Shown here one piece after another: positions 30,589 to 39,987 of a stretch of 64,000 nucleotides of DNA. The translations under genes and the position numbers were made by a program. The notes under the pieces are model-generated. The model did no database searches and was not told where the DNA came from. It was given only the letters and a program-made list of their open reading frames with translations. The DNA is taken from contig KN834749.1 of NCBI GenBank assembly GCA_000827265.1, positions 1,849,500-1,913,499 on the forward strand, read 5' to 3'. Positions within the stretch are counted from its first letter, which is position 1. Every line of letters begins with the position of its first letter. The stretch comes from Collybiopsis luxurians FD-317 M1 (lineage: Eukaryota; Basidiomycota; Agaricomycetes; Agaricales; Omphalotaceae).

Positions 30589-32718
30589 ATGACCGCCGTG
30601 CTGTCGTCCACGGGAGCCATGTCCATCGACGATTCTTCTATATGTTACTCTGCCTCAACATCCACAGATTGGCGTACAAAGTACAATGAGGTACTTGCTG
30701 AATATTTCTCTTTTGGATTCATCAATTGACATGACCTTCAGGTCGCCGACATGCTTGCAGAGACCCGGGCTGAGCTCGACGACTTTCATCATGCCAGCAA
30801 GGAACTCGAGACAGAACTAGAAGCAGAGCTCCAGAGGACAGAAAAGGCCCAGCAGGATCTTAGGGTCAAGATAGCAAAGGCCGAATCTGAGAAGGACGAC
30901 TGGAAGGTGCGTCTTAACTTCATATCCTTGTCTCAATCTGTGCTCATATTTCCCCAAGTCAAAGTTCATATCTCTTCAGACGACACACAACACAATTACC
31001 GCCTCCCTGCAGCGTGAACTAGACAAGCTGCGGCAGGAACACCAGACGGTCAAGGTCCAGCTGCGGGAATTAGAAATGGGCAACGATGACCTTGAAAGGA
31101 CTGAGCGAGCGGTATCCTCCACTCTGGCTGATGTAGAAAGCAAATATACTCGAGCTTTGGAGGAAAAGATCCTGCTCGAACATGAGCTGCTCGACAAGGC
31201 TAATGTAGAAGAGCAGTGTCAAAGGTTGAGAGACGAATTAAGAGGTACGACTGCTAACAAGCTTGCTCATGCCAACGCTAACTCTAATTGCATTAATAAG
31301 ATGCCAATGCTGAAATATCTCATTTGAAGGATCAATTGACCGCACGGTCCTCTGTTTCTCCTTCAAGTGACAGTTCAAATTCCAGTATACCGTCGTTCCC
31401 TCGAATATCGGTGCCCTCAACTGAAGATCTACTCAATACTTCGGCTCCTTCTGACCTCCAATTGTCAGAACTCGATCCGAGTACCGAACCTCTTTCCGAC
31501 ACGCACTTATCGGAAGATGAAGCAACCCCACGTAAAGCTGCACCTATTTCCGCTAACAAGGGCCAATCAACACTACTGCAACGCGCAGGCTTCAATCCGG
31601 CTTCTTCTTCCATTTCGACACCCCCGAATGGTTCGTCTATCCCTCGTTCCAGGACCATCCCGGCCTATTCGTCCCCTCGAACTCCTACCTCTCCGAGTAA
31701 ACGTCCTGCCGTTACACGTAATCCATCGACGATGAGCACGAACTCGACAACTAGTACGGCATCTAAAAGCAGAGGTGTCCAGATGGTATCTGAGATGCGT
31801 GCCAGGGTTAAGAATCTTGAGCAAAAGATTCACACGCGAGTACCCAGATTGAGGATGGGCAGCACGTCAGGTCGACCCAACGCGCTTGTCGCGTCTGCCA
31901 TTGGAACCCCGACTCAACCGTCTGGTTCACGGAATGTACTCGGCCGAACCAGTTGGGAAAATCCGTTGTCAAATAGACGCAGCTCTGATTCTAGACGCAG
32001 CACGGACACAGAATCAGAGAAGAGTAGGAAAGGTTCCGGTGGTGATGCTTCAGGATGGGTCCTCATCATGGAGGATTCGCCTTCGCCACCGAAAGAGCGG
32101 CGTAGAGCGTCCAGTCCGAAAAAGACGACTTTCCGACCAGCGGCATCTACGTCTTCCTCCCCTACCTTCGGATCATCAAAGACTGGCCCACTTTTCCAGA
32201 GCACAATTGGTGGAAACAACAAACGACCACAGTCGAGGCTTTCTGGGGGAAGCACAGCTACCACTACTTCGATACCCACTCCTACTTCTCGCCCCGCAAC
32301 ACCCACCTTCCTACCACTGCCCACTTCAAGTTCTGCGACCGTGTTAGGACAGAAGCGATCGACAGGACCCGGCGGCGGTCCTTATTCTTATCAACCCAAA
32401 CGTTCCTCATTGGGATCCAGCACTGCAGCAATGCCACCGCCGGGGTCTATAGGAATTCGCTCAGCTTCGACCACGCCTTCGTCCGACAACGGCAAAGCTT
32501 TGCCTCACCTACCTGATGGACATGCGAACGTCACTATGAGATCGCATACCTCCAAAGTACCACCATCTAATTCGTCAGCGCTCCTGGGTCAGAGTCGAAT
32601 AGGTCGACCAAACGGGACACGGAGAAAAAGTACAGAAGCTTCGCCTGATCCTTCGTCCGTGTCTGAAATTACGCGGCCGCGATCAGGCAGTGCGGCTGCT
32701 CACCGTAAGAACTTTTGA
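30589..32718 (+). CDS. nudE: NudE (RO11/Nde1) nuclear distribution protein
   Basis: NudE binds Lis1 and dynein and is needed for nuclear migration along microtubules. The start is ATG 30589 (MTAVLSSTGAMSIDDSS); an in-frame ATG at 30619 is the alternative. Spliced exons give DWRTKYNEVADMLAETRAEL and LETELEAELQRTEKAQQDL, the conserved NudE N-terminal coiled coil. The coil continues through REDLDKLRQEHQTVK-like heptads to DANAEISHLKDQL (residues about 20-200). The rest (about 460 residues in one exon) is a Ser/Thr/Pro-rich disordered tail with a short helical piece, MVSEMRARVKNLEQKIHTRV, at window 31783-31842; this piece is characteristic of the fungal NUDE_C region. Stop 32716-32718. Confidence 0.93.
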
Positions 32719-33163
32719 AGTCTGGCATTTGCTTTTCCTCTCACATCTTCACCATGTCGGTTTGATTTTATTTTCTCATCTTGACTTATAAGTCCTTTCA
32801 CCTATGTGTTTTTCCCTCCTGTTTTCCTTTTTATTTCATGAGTCATTATGTTAAGGCAGTTTGCTTCTTGCCGACACAGTGACTCCCGCTAATTTTGTTG
32901 TATAGTCTAATACTCATCGTTGAGACGATGCCCTGACCGCCCTCACTCCTTACCACTTGTCCCATTCTTCACTTACCGCTCCGAGATTATCACGACTCTG
33001 CAGACGGATTCGAACCTAGAGACAGACGAGGTTCGACATCCTTTCTGTAGTACATTCTCTCCATGAATTGATATGTCCCAGTAACACTATTTCCACCTCA
33101 TAGAAGGAACACAGGGTTTCTGTACTATCATACACTTCGATAAGGATATCGAGATACTACCAA
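32719..33163. other. NudE 3' flank up to the repeat island
   Basis: The first part is T-rich, as a 3'UTR would be. No gene or RNA is recognised. A GGATTCGAACC (33004-33014) looks like the tRNA B-box complement, but no cloverleaf can be folded around it. Confidence 0.4.
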
Positions 33164-33982
33164 TACAGTCCTGTTACCCCATTTTTTGATACCACGTAGT
33201 CACTACGGTAGATTGTGTTCCCTTTTCTGTGGAATAAGTCATGATTTTATGATTAAAGTGACCAATATTTTGAGGAGGACAACAATGCCCTAAGTAGTAG
33301 TCTCATCACTATGCCATCGTCAATCTCTACGGCAGACAAAACCCTTGAGTCGTTCCTACTACTACACACTTCGCTAAGCTGCATCCAGGACAAAATTGCC
33401 TTAGTTTCGCTTGGCTTGAAGGGGGTCTAGGTTCCCCTCCCTCCTCTTGCAGCGTACTACTGGATCCTATCAAGATCCTCAGATCGCTACTTACATGTAC
33501 TTACATGCGATCCTTCATGCTCTATGGATTCGAAAGTTAGCAGTAGTGTACAAGTAGCCCTAATGTTTTCGAATGAGATCCCTTGTAGACCCACCTGGAA
33601 ATGGGAACACATTTATTTTAGTACGTAGTCTTCTTGTTTACAGTAACGGGAGCTCAAAGAAAAATATGAGCAGCTACACCTAGAATTATCGAATAACCTA
33701 TTCTATGGCTTTGACCCAAAGATTGAAATCGTATAACTCACTGAACATGTGGCAGTAAAATTTCAACACTTTTCAGCAGTGAATAGAGCTGCCTCGACAC
33801 TGTTCAGGATTCTTGAAATATCTTCCATGCCTACGCTAAACCGAACCTGGACACATTCAAATTATTTACATAAAACAAGTCAAAATAAGGTGAGCACTCA
33901 CCAAAGCCTCTGTCATCTCGTGCTCTTGTACCCAGTCCATCTTCTCTGGAGGGAATGCAATCGCAATGAACGGGGACAACAG

Positions 33983-34143
33983 TAGGTCTGTTCAAAATTG
34001 AGCTACGGAATTCGTAGGGCCGTAGAAACCCATAAAAATATTCATAGCCGTATCTATAGCGTGACATTTTGAGTGAGCCAGCTACGGGTTTCTATGAGCT
34101 TCTACGGCTCTACGGATTCTGTAGCTCAAACTGAACAGACCTA
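33983..34143. mobile_element. 161-bp MITE with TIRs of about 50 bp
   Basis: The left end TAGGTCTGTTCAAAATTGAG and the complement of the right end (TAGGTCTGTTCAGTTTGAGC) match, and the similarity runs on through GCTACNGAATNCGTAG and CCGTAGAA for about 50 bp. The middle is short and AT-rich. Comparison with copy B, which reads ACAACAGTGTTAC at this point, shows that the element with one extra G is an exact insertion. The target duplication is therefore only 1-2 bp or ambiguous (TA borders are possible). No ORF is present. The superfamily is uncertain; TA borders would suit Tc1/mariner-type elements. Confidence 0.9.
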
Positions 34144-34464
34144 GTGTTACAACTGTGCCAAGCGTAGTACCCTTATAACATTGCATGCTTTCGTAAAAGG
34201 TCTTTGCAGCTTCTAGAGAGGTGAAAGACAATGTGACAAGGCCACTGTAGCCTGGTCTAATGCCGTTGCCTTCCGACACCACTCTCATACAATGTTCGTA
34301 ATTCTCACAATATTGATATTTGGGATAAAAAACCTCTTCACGGACTGTATCTTCTTTTCCTCCAGCTTTCGAACGCTCAAAAAGCCAATCTGTGAGCAAT
34401 TCTGTATTCCTGTTGATCTTTATGAGCTGTTCCTCAAGCCCTCTGGAGTTGAGCTCCATAACTA

Positions 34465-35171
34465 ATCTTTGCCTCAAGGACCCGCAAATTTGGCGGATCA
34501 CGTGATTAGTTATGTGGGCATTTCTGCGGCCCGTTGCACGCCAACTGACTTTACATTTGTCGCGTTGCACAACTCAAATACTGTACATAGGAAACTAGCA
34601 TTGTAAAGTAGAATTAGTTGTACTTTATAGAACCTAATAACCAGAATGCACCAAAAATGCATTGAAGGAATTCTCTATGACCAAAAACAATAAAGTCGGC
34701 GCTAGAAGAAATCCCTAGCTACAGCTCCCACATTCTCGACAATGGAAGGTGTGGTAAACTCAAGATTGTAAATACACCAGAAAAATGGCGACATCTCTGT
34801 AGAAAAAGAATTTGACTTACCTTAAAAATGTCATACATATCATACACACGACAAGGCAAATGCAAAGAAAAGATGGCGACGCATGAAACGATAAGGAAAA
34901 TGTCGCAATAGTTAGCTGGGGATTTTTTCTTCTAGCGCCGAGCTTACTGTTTCTGGTCATAGGGAGTTCCTTCAATGCACTTTTGGTGTATTCTAGCTGT
35001 TAATTCTTTAAAGTACAACTAAATCTACTTTACAATGCTAGTTTCCCATGTACAGTATTCAAGTTGTGCAATGGAACAAATGCAAAGTCAGTTGGCACAC
35101 AACGGGCCACAGCAATGCCCACATAACTAATCACGTGATCCGCCAAATTTGCGGGTCCTTGAGGTGAAGAT
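34465..35171. mobile_element. 707-bp Mutator-like non-autonomous foldback element
   Basis: Long terminal inverted repeats of about 260 bp begin ATCTTTGCCTCAAGGACCCG on the left; the complement of the right end begins ATCTTCACCTCAAGGACCCG. They stay similar (about 85-90%) through GGCGGATCACGTGATTAGTT and on to GGCGCTAGAAGAAA. The element is flanked by the 9-bp direct repeat CCATAACTA (34456-34464 and 35172-35180). The intact paralogue has a single related site, CCATGACTAATGCATCCC. A 9-bp target duplication with long TIRs is the hallmark of Mutator-like (MULE) elements. No transposase ORF is present, so it must depend on an element elsewhere. Confidence 0.92.
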
Positions 35172-35303
35172 CCATAACTAATGCATCCCAGGAGCAATAA
35201 TTGTCTTCACAGTTTTCATCTAGATATGTCTTGAACATGGTGTAAAATTGAGACGATGGGTTTAAGAGCAAACTTGGTAAAATGAGTGAGTTAACATGAT
35301 ATT

Positions 35304-36977
35304 GTGCCGCGCAATGGTGATGGAGTTACAGAGAGTGCGGTCACAAAAGGGGAAGGCTTGCTGAGTTGAGTGAGCACTGAGCTTAGCATTCAGACCAGTG
35401 ACAAGGTAAAGGTGTCGATTTAAGAAAGGTTACCCTACTTCTACATACTTGCTGGCTTAAATAGATGAAGGGGGTTTATGTAATGGTAAACTAAAAGGAG
35501 CAATGATAAGATTAAGGAGCGACTAAATGGTAAGCAACATGATGATAGTGTAATTGGAACAAATAGTATTGCTGGGATTTAATAAATCAAATGGACCTGG
35601 ACCTTAGCACACCCTGGATGGAGTCAGCTAAGTCAAAGGAAGATTTTAGAACCAGGAATCATGATCATCTGTAGTAGGACCATATGAGGAACATTTCAGA
35701 ATAATGCTGTACAGAATGCACAGAAGTATTATAAACTGGATATCATTGGAAAGCTCTCCTACAACCGGTTTGGAATATCTGGAGGGGACAAGCTCAATCT
35801 GGCTAGGTTATCCAGAATAAGCTTGGGAGTAGTTAAGCATGGCTAGTCATGCTAGTCAGTGCAGGATAGGATGAGCCATGATGCAACATATGTGTGCACA
35901 TGAAAGGAACATAGGAATGAGGATTTAGCCAATGTACTGAAGGTCCAGTCAGGCAACGAATACCAGAAAAGGAATCTTTCTTTATTTTCTTTATGTTTTA
36001 CCAAGATTTATTACTCAATTTGTACTGTGGCCAAAGGCAGCCAGAAGTGTTATAGTTTTACCATCTCATTTTGTTCTGCTGGCTCAAGCTGGCTTTGTTG
36101 TATAAATACTGTAGAATTACTTTGTGAATACAAGTTTCAATGTCCCACCCTCTTGTGCAGATAGTGCTTGGTAGTCCTCTGGTCTTAGCAGGTTGTTCAG
36201 TGTCCCCCTTCTTAGCTGATAACATGTGGTAGTCCTCTGGTCTTAGCAGTCCATCTAGGGTTGGCTAAGGGTATTGACTATTCACAGCCAGCGCAGGCTT
36301 TGAAGGACCATTGAGCAGGTTGGCTAAGGGTATTGATTATTCAGGGCAGCGAGTGCCTCGAAGGCCTGTTGTATACTTCATGTCATTTGCAGCTGGGACT
36401 TGCCACTCTTGATCCCCTTGACTTTATGCCTGATTAGCTTATAGCTGTCATGAAAAACCCTAAAATCCATCTCGGTTAGCCCTGCTTGGTGTCAGGTATG
36501 AGAAGCCAGTTCCAGCTAACCCTGCAGTGTGTCAGGTACAGTCTGGTGGAAACCAAACTTAGAGCTCTCTCTCTCTCTCTTAAATTCTTGAATACCTTTG
36601 GCTTCTTTTGGTTAGTCTGTGACAACATAGCTGGGCAATATTTACCCCAGCCAGTCAAAACTTACAAGTTAAACTAAGCTAGAAATCTATAAAAACCACT
36701 GTGGAACTTTGGACTGTGTCAGAAGATCTTGGATTTGTATGGAACCTTTGACAACATCCCTACACCTCGCCAAACAAATTGATTATATACTGGAGATTGT
36801 GTCTTTGGGTGTTATATAGTAGACTAGCTTGATGCAGCTACTGTTTCCATTCTTTCTATCTACACAAAATCTAGTTTATTAGTGCCAATGTGCTGCTTTG
36901 AACCTGAATAAGTAGAAACAATAAGTAATCCAAATGAATTTAGAGAATTGAATAGTTGGTTTGGGAAAGGTCCTAAC
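35304..36977. repeat. AT-rich LTR-like sequence with internal direct repeats, no ORF
   Basis: No coding potential is seen over about 1.7 kb. Internal direct repeats include GTAGTCCTCTGGTCTTAGCAG (about 36170 and 36231), GGTTGGCTAAGGGTATTGA (about 36261 and 36318) and GTGTCAGGTA preceded by a CCCTGC block (about 36480 and 36525). A TATAAATACTG box (about 36101), a CT microsatellite (about 36567) and a general A/T bias recall a retrotransposon LTR and leader. I cannot find both LTR ends or a primer-binding site, so the class is a guess. Confidence 0.5.
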
Positions 36978-38250
36978 AACAGTCCTGTTACCCCATTTTT
37001 TGATACCACATAGTCACTACGGTAGATTGTGTTCCCTTTTCTGTGGAATAAGTCATGATTTTATGATTAAAGCGACCAATATTTTGAGGAGGACAACAAT
37101 GTCCTAAGTAGTAGTCTCATCACTATGCCATTGTCAATCTCTATGGCAGACAAAACCCTTGAGTCGTTCCTACTACTACACACTTCGCTAAGCCGCATCC
37201 AGGACAAAATTGCCTTAGTTTCGCTTGGCTTGAAGGGGGTCTCAGTTCCCCTCCCTCCTCTTGCAGCGCCACAAAGCGTACTACTGGATCCTATCAAGAT
37301 CCTCAGATCACTACTTACATGTACTTACATGCAATCTTTCATGCTCTATGGATTCGAAAGTTAGCAGTAGTGTACAAGTAGCCTTAACATTTTCAAATGA
37401 GATCCCTTGTAGACCCATCTGGAAATGGGAACACATTTATTTTAGTACATAGTCTTCTTGTCTACAGCAATGGGAGCTCAAAGAAAAATATGAGCAGCTA
37501 CACCTAGAATTATCGAATAACCTATTCTATGGCTTTGACCCAAAGATTGAAACCATATAACTCACCAAACATGTGGCAGTAAAATTTCAACACTTTTCAG
37601 CAGTGAATAGAGCTGCCTCGACACTGTTCAGGATTCTCGAAATATCTTCCACACCTACACTAAACCGAACCTGGACACATTCAAATTATTTACATAAAAC
37701 AAGTCAAAATAAGGTGAGCACTCACCAAGGCCTCTGTCATCTCGTGCTCTCGTACCCAGTCCATCTTCTCTGGAGGGAATGCAATCGCAATGAACGGGGA
37801 CAACAGTGTTACGACTGTGCCAAGCGTAGTACCCTTATAACATTGCATGCTTTCATAAAAGGTCTTTGCAGCTTCTAGAGAGGTGAAAGACAATGCGACA
37901 AGGCCACTGTAGCCCGGTCTAATGCCATTGCCTTCCGACACCACTCTCATACAATGTTCGTAATTCTCACGATATTGATATTTGGGATAGAAAACCTCTT
38001 CAAGGACTGTATCTTCTTTTCCTCCAGCTTTTGAACGCTCAAAAAGCCAATCTGCGAGCAATTCTGTATTCTTGTTAATCTTTATGAGCCGTTCCTCAAG
38101 CCCTCTGGAGTTGAGCTCCATGACTAATGCATCCCAGGAGCAATAATTGTCTTCATAGTTTTTGTCTAGATATGTCTTGAATGTGGTGTAAAATTGAGAC
38201 GACGGGTTTAAGAGCAAACTTGGTAAAATGAGTGAGTTAATGTGATATCG
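36978..38250. repeat. Segmental duplication copy B (3' half of the intact gamma-synthase gene plus flank)
   Basis: This is the partner of copy A. It holds the downstream flank (36978-37586) and the last two exons of the functional gene. The flank contains a 79-codon open frame on the plus strand (37125-37364), which in copy A is closed by an early TAG at about 33428, so the frame is probably not a gene. Confidence 0.88.
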
Positions 38251-39520
38251 CCTAAAGAAGCAAGAACATACGCTCCACCGAGAACATTGGCAAAGCCACT
38301 GAAAAACTTTGTCAAGCTGCAGACAACAATATCTGCATATGGAAGCACAGATACATTCAGATGGCACCCAATAGTTTCATCTATGATGACAGGAACCTGA
38401 GGGTACATATGCATAAGTGAGATGCAGTTCATAGATAGTAGAAAAGTATGCTACCTGGTATTTGTCGGCGATAGCACGCAACCTAGGAAGGTCGGCACTT
38501 CTCAAATGTGGATTCCCAGGAAAATCGGTGAAAATCCCAAGAACAGAAGAAGCAGAGCCTTCAAGCAGTTTTTCCAAGTCGTTGAGATTGTTGTTGGTGA
38601 AAATAAAGTACTCAGACTGGGAAGTGTCCAGTAACTTGTATGAATCGACATATAAGATGCTAATGTATAAAATGATCAATTTCAACAGTCTTGAAGGTCA
38701 CAGATCAACTCACTTCACATGGACAGACTTGTGATTCTCTCCACATTCCAGTGCATCATGTAACAAGTGGTACGCATACCAAATTGCACTCATCCCGCTG
38801 GAGTACAGAAAAGCATCACTTGTTTTTAGCCCCTCCACACCTCGAATGTTTGTTCCGTCTGCATTTATGCCAGCGACACGGGTTTTGATTCTAGCTTTGG
38901 CTTCGGAGACAGAGCTTAGGGCTGTATGAGAACTGTAATAACTCTCATATTCATGTCCAGGTTCACTCGGCAACCCGAGAGTCTCTTCCGTCCGGCCATT
39001 TAGTCTATTCAAGCAATTCTCCGCCAGTCGGATCGAGATCCCAGCCCCGCTGAACATCCAAAACTTCATTGCCAGCATTCGTTGGTCTACGTGAAACAAG
39101 ACTGCAAATACAGTGTTTCCCTGGGGTGCATTTACAGTTTCCGTGACCCAAAGTGGTTCCGTCTTCGGAGAGGAAGGAAACTGGAGGTGCATGAATGAAC
39201 AAAAGGCTTTCGCAAGTTTTGGAGACGGAAATAAAAGGCAAGTTTGCTCAGAGGGTGCTTTGAGCGACTCGAGAACCAGTTCAATGAGCTGCAGTCAAAA
39301 CTCTGTTATCTAAATCTTGAAAATAAGCTACTAGACATACCGGTCTAATGAATGGATGAACAACGAAGCGTGGATAGGTCGTTTCCATTAAAGGGACCGC
39401 GCCGGGCTTTCCCATCGCACGATCAACATTATCCTGCCATGTCGGAAGGGAATGGATAACAGAGTGAGGCGTATCAGGAGGGATACTGCGAACTAGAGGG
39501 GGGTTGCGTTGCAGGAGCAT
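37587..39520 (-). CDS. Cystathionine gamma-synthase-like PLP enzyme (STR2-type)
   Basis: A trans-sulfuration type enzyme (Cys/Met metabolism PLP family) that in fungi joins O-acyl-homoserine and cysteine to cystathionine. About 580 residues. Start ATG 39520: [20 protein letters not shown], then [20 protein letters not shown] and [12 protein letters not shown]. The PLP domain shows [20 protein letters not shown], the [12 protein letters not shown] region, [15 protein letters not shown] and the PLP-lysine motif [18 protein letters not shown]. After an intron come [17 protein letters not shown] and [18 protein letters not shown]. The final exon joins EMTEAL to [20 protein letters not shown] and ends at 37587. 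The C-terminal half is duplicated, in broken form, 3.8 kb away. The exact reaction (synthase or a related gamma-lyase) is not certain. Confidence 0.9.
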
Positions 39521-39987
39521 GGGAATGGAAAAGTAGCCACCTAAGAACTATGAAGTTCGAGTATTTAATACCCATCGGTCAAGGGCCGCGTTTTATGTAG
39601 CGTGCTGGATAGCGTAATATTAATAGAGTGTAATAGAGCTTGCGAGTAGTGACATCCGCCACCGAACCTCACGGGAACCAGATATAAATAATGTTCCCTA
39701 AGCATATTGTCAAGAGGAACTGGACCGCTCGTTGCTGGTCCAATCGGCAGCAATGGTATCGACATTTGGAAGATGAGTAGCAGAAAACATTTTGGCTCCA
39801 TAGTGGTTGCAGATTCTTATACGGTCTGAACACCCGGGCAAATGAACGTCGTTGATACAGTCTTGCACATTTGAAGTGCCGACAAGCAAACTACCAATTG
39901 TTAAATCTGCTATCTCGTTCCGGATCATCGAAGAATGTTACCACGAAAGCGTGGAGTCATGAACGATTAATCTATCCTGTCTTCGTC
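39521..39987. other. Intergenic between gamma-synthase start and RQC1 stop
   Basis: Two short minus-strand frames occur (39565-39801, 39710-39928) but have no family match. The stretch is best read as the gamma-synthase promoter and the 3'UTR of RQC1. Confidence 0.4.

Larger units (their letters stand above)
33164..35303. repeat. Segmental duplication copy A (truncated gamma-synthase 3' half plus flank)
   Basis: The sequence from ACAGTCCTGTTACCCC to about GATATTG matches 36978-38250 with roughly 93% identity by eye, once two insertions (33983-34143 and 34465-35171 plus its 9-bp target copy) are removed. The lengths then agree (about 1.26 and 1.27 kb). The inner end falls inside an intron of the intact gene, so the duplicate carries only its last exons and downstream flank. 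Confidence 0.9.
33763..35303 (-). pseudogene. 3'-half copy of cystathionine gamma-synthase-like gene, broken by two insertions
   Basis: This is the truncated partner of the gene at 37587-39520. It still reads [60 protein letters not shown] and [13 protein letters not shown] without stop codons, and the last-exon sequence near 33763-33830 is kept. A 161-bp MITE interrupts the frame after GTVVTL, and a 707-bp foldback element interrupts it before LVMEL. All exons with the PLP lysine and N-terminal domain are missing. The good codon preservation suggests that the duplication and insertions are recent. Confidence 0.9.

Noticed and set aside
33000..33060. tRNA-like B-box complement GGATTCGAACC
   Set aside because: The flanking bases do not pair into a T arm, and no A box or acceptor stem could be found at the right distance.
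37125..37364. 79-codon plus-strand frame in the duplicated flank
   Set aside because: The corresponding frame in copy A is closed early by a TAG, and no family similarity is seen. It is more likely non-coding repeat sequence.
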